Positions 7,941-15,143 of a stretch of 22,009 bases of DNA are shown one piece after another (the first letter of the stretch is position 1; each line of letters begins with the position of its first letter). A program made the position numbers and the translations under genes. Below the pieces are notes generated by a model. That model saw only the letters and a list, made by a program, of their open reading frames with translations, made no database searches and was not told where the DNA came from. Source of the stretch: Chloroflexota bacterium (GTDB lineage: Bacteria; Chloroflexota; Anaerolineae; Anaerolineales; Villigracilaceae); NCBI GenBank assembly GCA_021796315.1, contig JAJYOH010000028.1, positions 1-22,009 of the forward strand, in the 5' to 3' direction.

Positions 7941-8034
7941 GGTTGACTCCTGTTCGGTAGTTTGATTATTGATATGAATGGTAAGAAAAATGTGTAAAGC
8001 TATATTGGATGCAGTGTAAAGATTTTGTGAAGGT

Positions 8035-8412
8035 TCATTTTCCCCGTTTTATTCGCGCCTGGAAAAACATCAAGGTCAGAATGATCAGCCAGGCGGTGAT
8101 CCGAACCGTCATATCCTCCAGGCTGTGAGCCGAAACGATACCGCGATAAGCGGTCAGCAGAATGAGCATGATGCTGGAATGCGCGACAAAGGTCGCGATG
8201 GCGGCGGGCAGGGCGAGTCTGTTATTTTTCCAAATGAGGATGGCGGTGAGGAAAACGGTCAATATGCCGACAGTGTAGTTGTAGAGTAACAGCCAGTTGA
8301 TGACGTAGTAATCCGTTTCCTGTCCCAGCAGAACCAATCCGCCCGCGACGACCGCGATGCCGCCGATGAGGGAGGCAAGGGCAGATGCAATTTTATTCAG
8401 GGTAGTGTTCAT
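8035..8412 (-). CDS. four-helix membrane protein, paralog of the neighbour
   Basis: A 125-aa protein with four hydrophobic segments (about residues 10-30, 40-60, 68-88, 100-117) and a basic tail. It shares its start (MNTTLNK.AS.LA), length and middle motif (YYVINWLLLYNYTVGILT) with the gene at 8477. No known family was recognised. It lies 94 bp before the membrane-fusion gene and is probably co-transcribed. A decayed copy of its 3' end sits at 2680-2800. The ribosome-binding site is weak. Confidence 0.78.
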   Translation of the reverse strand: MNTTLNKIASALASLIGGIAVVAGGLVLLGQETDYYVINWLLLYNYTVGILTVFLTAILIWKNNRLALPAAIATFVAHSSIMLILLTAYRGIVSAHSLEDMTVRITAWLIILTLMFFQARIKRGK

Positions 8413-8476
8413 TTTGATTGCTTCGTGTTACAGATCGTCCCGAAGGTTCCCCCAACATTCGGGATGTTATTTTTTG

Positions 8477-8854
8477 TTACGCCGTTTTGTTCTTTCGCTG
8501 TTGGAAAAACATCAGGGTTAATATGATCGCCCAGACGATCAGTCGAACCGTCATGGCGCGGATGCTGTCTGGCGCGACCACGCCCTGGTATGCTGTTTGC
8601 AAGATGAGCATGACGAAGGCGTGCAGGCTAAACGTCCCAATGGCGATCTTTTTGGCGAGTCCACTGTTGATCCAGATGAGGACGGCGGTGACGAAGAGGG
8701 TCAGGATGCCGACCGTGTAATTGTAAAGCGGAAGCCAGTTGATAACGTAGTAGCCAGGGTCGTCCCCCAGCAGGACCTTCCCGCCTGCAAAGATTGCCAT
8801 GCCGCCGATGATGAAGGCGAGGACAGATGCGAATTTATTGAGAGTAGTGTTCAT
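8477..8854 (-). CDS. four-helix membrane protein, first gene of the exporter row
   Basis: A 125-aa paralog of the gene at 8035 with four hydrophobic segments, the same YYVINWLPLYNYTVGILT block and a basic C-terminus (FFQQRKNK). AAAGGAG precedes the ATG closely. It is the promoter-proximal gene of the row that continues into the MacAB-like genes. The function is unknown; a small membrane accessory to the exporter is one possibility. Confidence 0.8.
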   Translation of the reverse strand: MNTTLNKFASVLAFIIGGMAIFAGGKVLLGDDPGYYVINWLPLYNYTVGILTLFVTAVLIWINSGLAKKIAIGTFSLHAFVMLILQTAYQGVVAPDSIRAMTVRLIVWAIILTLMFFQQRKNKTA

Positions 8855-8968
8855 TTTTTCTCCTTTGAGTTGCAGGGAGTATATGTCTCTCCTGTCGGCA
8901 GGTTAATGACTTTAGTCGTAATTCTGTAATGGAATGTATAATCACAGATAACCATACGGAATGAAAAT
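8855..8968. promoter_or_regulatory. divergent promoter region with central palindrome
   Basis: For the plus-strand Crp gene, TATAAT lies at 8937-8942. For the minus-strand exporter row, TATACT (8883-8878) pairs with TTAACC (8906-8901) across 17 bases. Between them is a perfect 10-bp palindrome GACTTTAGTC (8908-8917). Its centre is about 41.5 bases upstream of the likely minus-strand transcription start, the usual place for a Crp/FNR-type activator, and about 36 upstream of the plus-strand start. Assigning it to the adjacent Crp-type regulator is inference. Confidence 0.45.
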
Positions 8969-9658
8969 ATGAACAAACCCGAATCCCCGCGCGCCGCAGA
9001 AATTTTGAAAGCCGTCTCCTATTTTTCGGCGCTGGACGATGCCGCGCTGAACCTTGCGGCGCAAACAACCATCCGCCGCGTCTATGAGGCGGGGCAGGTC
9101 ATCCTGATCGAAGGTGAGCCGTGCGCAGGGTTGTACATTGTTGAAAGCGGCTGGTTGAAAGCTGTCAAGATCGGGCTGGACGGGCGCGAACAGGTATTAC
9201 AAACTCTCAAGCCTGGGGATGTGTTCAACGGCATCAGCGTATTCACCGACGTCCCCAACCAGGCAAGCGTATCCGCGCTGGAAACCTCGGTAGTCTGGCT
9301 CGTCCCGCGCCAGGTTCTGTTGAAACTAATGGATGAACACCCCATGTTGGCGCGGCAGGTGGTGAAGGAACTGGCAGGGCGCGTCATGTACCTGGTTCGC
9401 ATGGTGGAGGATTTATCTCTGCGCTCGGTGGAAGCGCGTCTCGCGCGGCTCCTGCTGGAGCAATCCGAAGGCGCCTCGGTGCAACGCCGACGCTGGGCAA
9501 CGCAAGCCGAAATGGCCTCCCGTCTCGGCACCGTGCCGGACGTGGTCAACCGCGCTTTGCGTAAACTGGCGGAGGGGGGCATGATCCAGGTGGAGCGCCA
9601 CCAGATCCAGATTTTGGATAAAGAGGGATTGAAGAGCGTCGCGCAGATGGTGGAATAG
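8969..9658 (+). CDS. Crp/Fnr-family transcriptional regulator
   Basis: A 229-aa regulator with a cyclic-nucleotide-binding-like domain (about residues 15-130, with GEPCAGLYIVESG and LKPGDVFNGISVF), a dimer helix and a winged helix (about 165-225). The helix-turn-helix reads SRLGTVPDVVNRALRKL. The usual Arg-Glu pair is replaced by Pro-Asp, so its DNA site should differ from those of the two regulators near 1268-2622. No iron-sulfur cysteines are seen. It is closer to generic FNR/CRP sensors than to the tandem pair. It diverges from the exporter row and is followed by its own terminator, so it is probably monocistronic. Confidence 0.88.
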   Translation: MNKPESPRAAEILKAVSYFSALDDAALNLAAQTTIRRVYEAGQVILIEGEPCAGLYIVESGWLKAVKIGLDGREQVLQTLKPGDVFNGISVFTDVPNQASVSALETSVVWLVPRQVLLKLMDEHPMLARQVVKELAGRVMYLVRMVEDLSLRSVEARLARLLLEQSEGASVQRRRWATQAEMASRLGTVPDVVNRALRKLAEGGMIQVERHQIQILDKEGLKSVAQMVE

Positions 9659-9685
9659 AAAACCGATAAAAGTCGTTGAATGACT

Positions 9686-9732
9686 CTCGCTCAAGGTGTA
9701 TGGTTGCCATACCTTGAGCGAGTTTTGTTTTT
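9686..9732 (+). terminator. intrinsic terminator after the Crp-type gene
   Basis: A 16-bp stem (CTCGCTCAAGG...TATGG against CCATACCTTGAGCGAG) has a three-base loop and a two-base TG bulge in the left arm. It is followed by TTTTGTTTTT and lies 27 bases after the regulator's stop codon. Confidence 0.88.
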
Positions 9733-9738
9733 GGTAAG

Positions 9739-9834
9739 AGACCCTAAAGGTTTCTCTGGAAAACCAGACGGATTGTTTACAGGAGACAACCACTCGAAAT
9801 TCCTGTTTGTTTGCGATGGAAACCTTTAGGGTCT
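9739..9834. repeat. split inverted repeat of the AGACCCTAAAGGTTT family
   Basis: The arms AGACCCTAAAGGTTTC (9739-9754) and its exact complement (9819-9834) enclose 64 bases. The loop itself starts with a small hairpin (TCTGG-AAAA-CCAGA). A compact copy of the same arms lies at 11310-11342. The right arm ends 25 bases before the ferredoxin start. Confidence 0.85.
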
Positions 9835-9858
9835 TGCCATCATATTTTTGGAGCATTT

Positions 9859-10122
9859 ATGACCCAATTCAACGATAGACCCATTCCCCTCATTGATCCG
9901 CAACTCTGCGACGGCTGCGGATTGTGCATTCGCGCCTGTCCCACCAAAGCGCTAGAACTTCTGGATGGCAAAGCCGTGGTCGCCCATCCGCTGGCATGTG
10001 AATACAGCGGACTGTGCGAGGCAGTCTGTCCTACGCGGGCGATCACGCGCCCGTTTGAAATTGTGATCGCAGACAAAGAAAAGGCTTCATCAAATTCGAC
10101 AAAAGTCGTTGAGATTAATTGA
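9859..10122 (+). CDS. small 4Fe-4S ferredoxin with one altered cluster motif
   Basis: An 87-aa soluble bacterial-type ferredoxin. The first cluster motif is complete (C17, C20, C23, C27 followed by Pro). The second reads C47-x2-S50-x2-C53-x3-C57-Pro: the second cysteine is serine (codon AGC). The site may hold a 3Fe-4S cluster, a serine-ligated 4Fe-4S cluster, or none. A longer frame opens at 9811, but ATG 9859 is chosen because GGAG lies five bases upstream. It is followed 41 bp later by the M50 protease gene. A role as electron carrier for the redox genes downstream is inference. Confidence 0.88.
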   Translation: MTQFNDRPIPLIDPQLCDGCGLCIRACPTKALELLDGKAVVAHPLACEYSGLCEAVCPTRAITRPFEIVIADKEKASSNSTKVVEIN

Positions 10123-10163
10123 CAGCCTGTCTACAATGCAGATCGTAACAAGGAGATAAAACC

Positions 10164-11294
10164 ATGAACTGGTCGTTCAAACTATTCAAAGTCAAAGGCA
10201 TTGACATCAAGATTCACCTGACCTTTGTGTTGATCCTCATCTGGGCGGCGTATCGCTGGAGTGTCAGCACAGGCGAAGGGATGCAGGGCGCGATCTTCGG
10301 TATCGTCGCAACACTGTTGCTTTTTGTCAGCGTGACCCTGCACGAACTCGGTCACAGCCTGCAAGCCCTCAAATACGGCGTGAAGGTGCGCGACATTACG
10401 CTCATGCCGATGGGCGGGCTGGCGCAAATGGATCAAATCCCCGAAGACCCCAACAAGGAATTGCGCATCGCCCTCGCGGGACCGCTGGTCAACTTTGGTA
10501 TTGCCGCCCTGCTCATTGGACTCGGTGCGCTTCTGGACGCCCGCGCCCTGCTCTCGTTAAATGAACTGTACGCGTCACTCGGACATGTCAGTTGGAGCGG
10601 GTTGTTTGCTTACCTGACTTCTGCAAACCTGATGCTCGGTCTCTTCAACCTCATCCCTGCCTTCCCGATGGACGGCGGACGAGTCCTGCGCGCCCTGCTG
10701 GCAAAGAAGATGGATCATGCCAAAGCCACGAAAACCGCCGCGCAGGTTGGTCAGGGACTCGCTTTGCTGATGGGACTATGGGGCTTCATGAGCGGCAGTT
10801 GGACTCTCGTCCTCATCGCCATCTTCGTCTGGATGGGCGCGGGTCAGGAAAGCGAAGGGACGCAGGTCAGGCACACGCTGGGCGAAACAACTGTCGGCCA
10901 GGCAATGACGCGTTCGCCTCACACACTGCGGGTCAATGATTCTCTGTCGAAAGCCGTCGAGTTGACCTTGTCCACTTCGCAGGCAGATTTCCCCGTGCTG
11001 GAATGGGGCAGCAACAAAGTCGCCGGGCTGATCGGCGAGATTGATCTCTTGCGCGGATTGCAAACCCTGGGCGCAAACGCGGCGGCGCGCGAGATTATGC
11101 GGACGCGAATCACATTCGCCAATCCCGATGAACCGCTTCACGCCGCGCAACAGAAAATGCGGACAGGTCGGACGCGCACCCTGCCCGTGTTGAATGGCGA
11201 GGGCGAACTGATCGGCTTATTGACCGCCGACGATATCAATGAAGCCTATCGCCTGATGGCGGTCAGTCCGAAACTGGCGGTCGTCGCGCGGTGA
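10164..11294 (+). CDS. site-2-type M50 zinc metalloprotease with CBS domains
   Basis: A 376-aa intramembrane protease. Hydrophobic segments lie at about residues 18-32 and 42-66, the latter carrying the zinc site H60-E61-x2-H64, and at about 100-124, 146-165 and 190-225. The second zinc motif is FPMDGGR with the ligand Asp170. The cytosolic C-terminal half (about 240-365) holds two CBS domains ('VGQAMTRSPHTLRVNDSL' and 'AREIMRTRITFANPDEPL'), which in this family bind adenine nucleotides or tune activity. This matches the SpoIVFB-like group with CBS domains. AAGGAG precedes the ATG. Typical substrates are anti-sigma factors or membrane regulators; none is evident in the window. Confidence 0.93.
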   Translation: MNWSFKLFKVKGIDIKIHLTFVLILIWAAYRWSVSTGEGMQGAIFGIVATLLLFVSVTLHELGHSLQALKYGVKVRDITLMPMGGLAQMDQIPEDPNKELRIALAGPLVNFGIAALLIGLGALLDARALLSLNELYASLGHVSWSGLFAYLTSANLMLGLFNLIPAFPMDGGRVLRALLAKKMDHAKATKTAAQVGQGLALLMGLWGFMSGSWTLVLIAIFVWMGAGQESEGTQVRHTLGETTVGQAMTRSPHTLRVNDSLSKAVELTLSTSQADFPVLEWGSNKVAGLIGEIDLLRGLQTLGANAAAREIMRTRITFANPDEPLHAAQQKMRTGRTRTLPVLNGEGELIGLLTADDINEAYRLMAVSPKLAVVAR

Positions 11295-11309
11295 CGCTTA
11301 TTCAACCAT

Positions 11310-11342
11310 AGACCCTAAAGGTTTCCAAAACCTTTAGGGTCT
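11310..11342. repeat. compact palindrome of the AGACCCTAAAGGTTT family
   Basis: AGACCCTAAAGGTTT and its exact complement are separated by three bases (CCA), forming a near-perfect 33-base hairpin. No T-run follows, so it is not a classical terminator. It lies in the 65-bp gap after the M50 gene and before a 41-aa gene, and repeats the arms found at 9739-9834. Confidence 0.9.
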
Positions 11343-11359
11343 CACAAGGAGAAACGAAA

Positions 11360-11485
11360 ATGAACGAACTATTCATCAACATCTTTCACGGATTGCTAGC
11401 CACGATCCTGGCTTTGGGACCTCTCTCCATCGCCCTGTATCTTGATTTGAAGCAACAGCGTGAAGCAAAACAGAAAAACGGGTAA
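11360..11485 (+). CDS. 41-aa single-helix membrane peptide
   Basis: A short open frame begins at an ATG preceded by AAGGAG eight bases upstream. It encodes a 41-aa peptide with one hydrophobic helix (about residues 5-29, GLLATILALGPLSIALYL) and a charged tail (KQQREAKQK). The stop lies 23 bp before the cytochrome b561 start. Its size, topology and position resemble small accessory subunits of membrane redox complexes, but no family is recognised. It could also be a chance frame, although the ribosome-binding site and topology argue for a real gene. Confidence 0.65.
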   Translation: MNELFINIFHGLLATILALGPLSIALYLDLKQQREAKQKNG

Positions 11486-11508
11486 CACTTACAGGAAAGG
11501 AATCAATC

Positions 11509-12045
11509 ATGTCAAAAAATACACCCGCTCGTTACCATCCCCTGCAAGTCAGTTTCCACTGGCTGGTGGTCGTCCTGCTCTTCGCCATGTTTCTGCTTGG
11601 CAAGTACATGAGCGGACTTCCCAATGATGCAGGGAAAATCGTGCCACTTGGATTTCATATCACGCTGGGCGTTGTTACACTGGTCGTTCTCGTTGCCCGC
11701 TTTATAGTGCGCTTTCGCCTGCCCAGACCCGCTCATGCCACAACTGGCAACGCGTTTTTGGATTGGGTCGGCAAGGCGGTTCACTATGCGTTGTATGCGC
11801 TCGTCTTTCTGATGACAGTCAGCGGCATGTCGCTTTCCTTGCAGGCAGGCTTGTTTCCGATCGTCTTTGGCAGATCGGGCGCAGCCTTGCCCGCGGACTT
11901 TTACGCCTTCAACGCGCGCATATTGCACGGGTTCGTCGCTCCCACACTTCTGTTGCTGGTTGTGCTGCATGTCGGCGCGGCGCTGTATCACCAGTTCCTT
12001 CTCAAAGACAACCTGCTGGCACGCATGTGGTTTGAGAAAAAGTAA
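11509..12045 (+). CDS. cytochrome b561-family membrane protein
   Basis: A 178-aa di-heme b-type cytochrome with four membrane helices (about residues 14-33, 46-66, 85-108 and 135-160). Candidate heme-ligand histidines are H17 (FHWL), H50 (FHITLG), the His in 'KAVHYALYAL' and those in 'VVLHVGAALYHQF'. The size and the 'YHPLQVSFHWLVV' opening fit the bacterial cytochrome b561 (CybB) group, which moves electrons between the quinone pool and acceptors. GGAAAGGAA precedes the ATG. It lies in one plus-strand row with the flavoprotein and small membrane proteins downstream. Confidence 0.92.
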   Translation: MSKNTPARYHPLQVSFHWLVVVLLFAMFLLGKYMSGLPNDAGKIVPLGFHITLGVVTLVVLVARFIVRFRLPRPAHATTGNAFLDWVGKAVHYALYALVFLMTVSGMSLSLQAGLFPIVFGRSGAALPADFYAFNARILHGFVAPTLLLLVVLHVGAALYHQFLLKDNLLARMWFEKK

Positions 12046-12080
12046 GCCGCGGTTTGAAGAGGATACCAGGAGAACTAACT

Positions 12081-13772
12081 ATGGCTGCATCACCCGATGT
12101 GCTTATCATTGGCGCAGGACCTGCGGGCTTAACCGCAGCGGCAGAAGCAATCCGGCATGGATTATCGGTCCGCATTATTGATCAAAATGAATCGCGTTCG
12201 ATCTATTCGAAGGCTTTGGTTGTTCATTCCCGATCGCTTGAAATTTTTCAGGATATGGGATTTGTTTCCCAGGTTATCAACAGTGGGCAGAAATTTCACG
12301 CACTCAACATATACACAGCAAATAAGAACCTCGCACGGATTGTTTTTCAGGAACTCGATTGGCAGGATGCGGATTTTCCTTATTGGTTGAGCATACCCCA
12401 GAGTGAAACCGAACGCTGCATGGAAGATCATCTCAATGAACTGGGTGGCAGTGTGGAACGAGGAACTGAACTTATCAACCTTGAACAGTTTTCAGATTAT
12501 GTGCGGGTCACGCTAAAACACCAGGCAGATTCGATTGAAACGGTGGATGTGCCCTGGGTTGTTGGATGTGACGGTGCGCGCAGTCTAACACGGAAATTGC
12601 TTGGCCTCGAACTTAAAGGAAAAGCCGATGATAAAGTATTTATCCTGGGTGATGTCAAAATTGACTGGGATCTGCCGGAAGATGAAGGATATAACGTTCT
12701 CTCATCGGATGGGATTGTCTTGATTGTGCCTATGCCTGAAGCGCATCGCTATCGCATCATCTGTCACATGCCGGAACTTTCAATCACAGATCTGCCGAAG
12801 ATTACTCTGGAACTTCTGCAAAGTCTGGTGAACCAACGAACTGCCTTCACGATGCGATTATCTGACTTGACCTGGTCATCAATTTTTTCCAGCAAACACT
12901 TTGTGGTGTCACAGCATCGCCAGGGACGGGTCTTTATGGCTGGTGATGCGGCGCATATCCACAGTCCCGTTGGGGGGCAGGGATTAAACTCTGGTATTCA
13001 GGACGCCTATAATTTGATGTGGAAATTGGCGCTTATGCAGCATGGACAAGCATTGCCCAAATTACTGGATAGTTACACGGTTGAGCGTCATAAAACCGCG
13101 CAAAATCTCATTGCAAAAGTGGGCACGGCTACAAAAATTGTCACGCTGAAAAACCCGCTTGCGCAGAAACTCCGTAATCAGTTGGCTGGCGTTCTACTCA
13201 ACACAGATATGATGCGAAATCGGATGGGACGTGATGTGGCTATGCTGGATATTGAATACGAGAATAGTCCAGTTGTCGCTCAGGATTTGTTCTCACGCAG
13301 TATGGTAGGCCATGTTCTGGGCAGGTTTAAACACAACGAGTACAACTTTCATCAAGGACCATCCGCAGGTATGCGAGCGCCTAATATCGCGCTGCCCACG
13401 GATGGCGCCGCGCTGCCATCCAGCCTGTTCGATTTATATCGTGGAACGCATTACACCTTAATGATCTTTTCTGGTGTAACCGGATCGCCTGCCATGAATA
13501 CTCTGTTGGAAATCGGCGCCGTTATACAAACACAATATCAAGCTTCCATCCAGCCGTATATCGTCACTGTTGAACCGCCGTGTAATTTACACGGCAACAA
13601 GCATATTATTGTTGATGCGGATAAAAGTATTCATAGGCGCCATGCCGCATGGCAACCCTGTTTGTATCTTATCCGGCCAGATAAATATATTGCCTATCGG
13701 AGTCAGATGATTGATCAAAATCGGTTGACAGCATATCTCGACTGCATACTCGTTCGTAACCCCGTACATTAA
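12081..13772 (+). CDS. FAD-dependent aromatic monooxygenase-like flavoprotein
   Basis: A 563-aa class A flavoprotein monooxygenase of the PheA/TfdB (FAD_binding_3) type. The Rossmann FAD motif GAGPAG is at residues 11-16, the 'VVGCDGARS' DG motif near 165, and the 'FMAGDAAHIHSPVGGQG' GD motif near 290, with the following 'NLMWKLAL' helix. The C-terminal ~150 residues match the thioredoxin-like extension seen in phenol hydroxylase relatives. A longer frame starts with TTG at 12054, but ATG 12081 has AGGAG nine bases before it. GC content is visibly lower (about 40-45 % in 12181-12300) than in the flanking genes, hinting at separate origin. The substrate is unknown. Confidence 0.9.
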   Translation: MAASPDVLIIGAGPAGLTAAAEAIRHGLSVRIIDQNESRSIYSKALVVHSRSLEIFQDMGFVSQVINSGQKFHALNIYTANKNLARIVFQELDWQDADFPYWLSIPQSETERCMEDHLNELGGSVERGTELINLEQFSDYVRVTLKHQADSIETVDVPWVVGCDGARSLTRKLLGLELKGKADDKVFILGDVKIDWDLPEDEGYNVLSSDGIVLIVPMPEAHRYRIICHMPELSITDLPKITLELLQSLVNQRTAFTMRLSDLTWSSIFSSKHFVVSQHRQGRVFMAGDAAHIHSPVGGQGLNSGIQDAYNLMWKLALMQHGQALPKLLDSYTVERHKTAQNLIAKVGTATKIVTLKNPLAQKLRNQLAGVLLNTDMMRNRMGRDVAMLDIEYENSPVVAQDLFSRSMVGHVLGRFKHNEYNFHQGPSAGMRAPNIALPTDGAALPSSLFDLYRGTHYTLMIFSGVTGSPAMNTLLEIGAVIQTQYQASIQPYIVTVEPPCNLHGNKHIIVDADKSIHRRHAAWQPCLYLIRPDKYIAYRSQMIDQNRLTAYLDCILVRNPVH

Positions 13773-13787
13773 AAGGAACAAGACATC

Positions 13788-14030
13788 ATGCAAATTACAA
13801 AAGATACCCGCGTCTCGGACATCCTGTTGAAATACGGCGACATCGCCGATGTGATGGAAATTTTCGGCGTTCAGCGCGTGGGGAAATATTCCCTGCGCAC
13901 GTTTCTCGCGAAGGCGTTGACCGTGGAATGGGCGGCGAAAGTCCATCGAGTGCCACTGGAAGAGTTTCTTGGCATCCTGCGGCAGGCAATCCAACGCGCT
14001 ACGGATCAGTCCGGGTCAGCGCAAAGATAA
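13788..14030 (+). CDS. DUF1858-like small protein
   Basis: An 80-aa soluble protein with the fold pattern of DUF1858 proteins: 'ITKDTRVSDILLKYGDIADVMEIFGV' followed by helices including 'LRTFLAKALTVEWAAKVHRVPLEEFLGIL'. Many relatives carry a cysteine pair in the middle; this one has none and reads FGVQRVGKYS there. AAAAGGAA precedes the ATG. It lies 15 bp after the flavoprotein gene and 14 bp before the next membrane-protein gene, and returns to the GC-rich style of the region. The function is unknown; relatives often sit near redox or metal-related genes. Confidence 0.75.
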   Translation: MQITKDTRVSDILLKYGDIADVMEIFGVQRVGKYSLRTFLAKALTVEWAAKVHRVPLEEFLGILRQAIQRATDQSGSAQR

Positions 14031-14044
14031 TCAAAAGGAGAAAA

Positions 14045-14473
14045 ATGTCAGAAACAAAAAGTAAATTATCGGTGTGGACAATGAGCGTGGCGATCCTGTC
14101 GCTGCTGCTGTTCTTCTTTGCCGTCCCACACACGCTGGAGGATTTTGCCCTGGGTGAGCCAGCCAAGAACGGAGTCCCCGCCTCCGTACTTTCATTTGTG
14201 GTGGCGGGGCTGTTCGCTCTACAAGGCTTGGCGCTATTTTGGGCAGGTCAACAAAATCGTCGAGGTTATTTTGTCCACGCGGCGCTGGGCATTGTGTGGC
14301 CGCTGGCGGCAGGTGCTGCCCAGTTACCAGTTATTCTTGCCTCGAGCAATTACCGTTCCGGGTTTATCTCGATATTATACGTGGCTGGGATGATCGCGAT
14401 TGGTATTTTGCTTTTTCTGGCTTCTCTGCAAGCTTTGAGAATAGACAACGCCCACACGCAGGCGCAGAAATAA
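14045..14473 (+). CDS. four-helix membrane protein, unknown function
   Basis: A 142-aa protein with four hydrophobic segments (about residues 9-27, 44-66, 75-97 and 108-130) and a hydrophilic tail. A longer frame begins at 13928 inside the preceding gene; ATG 14045 is chosen because AAAAGGAG lies just before it. An acidic segment after the first helix (PHTLEDFALGEP) is the only distinctive part. No family was recognised. One base separates its stop from the next start, so the two genes are translationally linked. Confidence 0.75.
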   Translation: MSETKSKLSVWTMSVAILSLLLFFFAVPHTLEDFALGEPAKNGVPASVLSFVVAGLFALQGLALFWAGQQNRRGYFVHAALGIVWPLAAGAAQLPVILASSNYRSGFISILYVAGMIAIGILLFLASLQALRIDNAHTQAQK

Positions 14474-14474
14474 G

Positions 14475-14993
14475 ATGAGCAGGTTGCACGAGCATTCAGA
14501 TGCACTCAGGCAGCGCGTGATCCTCCTCTTCTTTTTGGGTTTGCTGTCTATGGTGATCCTTGCGCTGGGGATTGACCGCCTCTGCACGGACTGGGGGCGG
14601 ATCCGCTTCGGGTGGTTGAATCAGGTCCTCGGTCCCGCGTTGACCGTGGGCGGGCTGGCCCTCGTCGGCTGGTCGGTGCGCGTCCAGTATGTCCTCGGTC
14701 AAGGCACGCCCGCGCCGAAAGTCGCCACGCAAAGGCTGGTAACGCAGGGTCCGTACGCTTATTCCCGCAACCCGATGACTCTCGGCGCGTTGTGGATGTA
14801 CCTGGGCATCGGGATTTGGATGGGTTCGGGTGTGGTCGTCATCCTGACCGTGATCGTGTTCAGCGCCCTGTTGACGTTTATCTATTTCCACGAGACGCGC
14901 GAACTGACGGAACGCTTTGGCGAGGAATACCTGGCATACAAGAAGCGGACGCCGTTTTTACTGCCATGTTTTTGCGGAAAGTCTAAAACATGA
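14475..14993 (+). CDS. isoprenylcysteine/phospholipid methyltransferase-like membrane protein
   Basis: A 172-aa integral membrane protein of the ICMT/PEMT type. Helices lie at about residues 14-32, 48-66 and a pair at 98-137. The conserved C-terminal SAM-binding region 'RLVTQGPYAYSRNPMTLG' is followed by 'HETRELTERFGEEYLAYKKRTPFLLP', which carries the family's Glu and Tyr. Bacterial members methylate diverse small or lipid substrates, and the target here is not known. Its stop overlaps the following ATPase relic's start (ATGA), showing they once formed one operon. Confidence 0.87.
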   Translation: MSRLHEHSDALRQRVILLFFLGLLSMVILALGIDRLCTDWGRIRFGWLNQVLGPALTVGGLALVGWSVRVQYVLGQGTPAPKVATQRLVTQGPYAYSRNPMTLGALWMYLGIGIWMGSGVVVILTVIVFSALLTFIYFHETRELTERFGEEYLAYKKRTPFLLPCFCGKSKT

Positions 14994-15143
14994 CACAACA
15001 CTGGCATTCTCTCGCCCCCGCTCAAACCGCCTCCGAGTTGACCTCCGATCTCGAAAACGGATTGTCCACCGCCGAAGCGCAGGCGCGGACCAAGCTCTCG
15101 CCCACTTCGTCTGGTTGACAAAACCGGCGAATATCCCCTGCCC
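14990..15143 (+). pseudogene. truncated, frameshifted N-terminus of a cation P-type ATPase
   Basis: From ATG 14990 the frame reads the typical start of a cation-transport ATPase N-domain (QHWHSLAPAQTASELTSDLE, then NGLSTAEAQARTKL) and hits a TGA at 15116-15118 after 42 codons. The family pattern continues in other frames: LAHF in the +1 frame, then LVDKTGEYP in the next. At least two small indels have therefore broken it. After about 15143 no ATPase sequence remains, and the convergent cytochrome operon ends at 15188. An intact ATPase would be near 900 aa. It is either a true deletion relic or a sign of an assembly join. Confidence 0.72.

Noticed and set aside
9669..10110. Shared word AAAAGTCGTTGA after the Crp-type gene and at the end of the ferredoxin gene
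   Set aside because: Only two copies, one of them inside coding sequence, with no palindromic symmetry; a regulator site is not supported.
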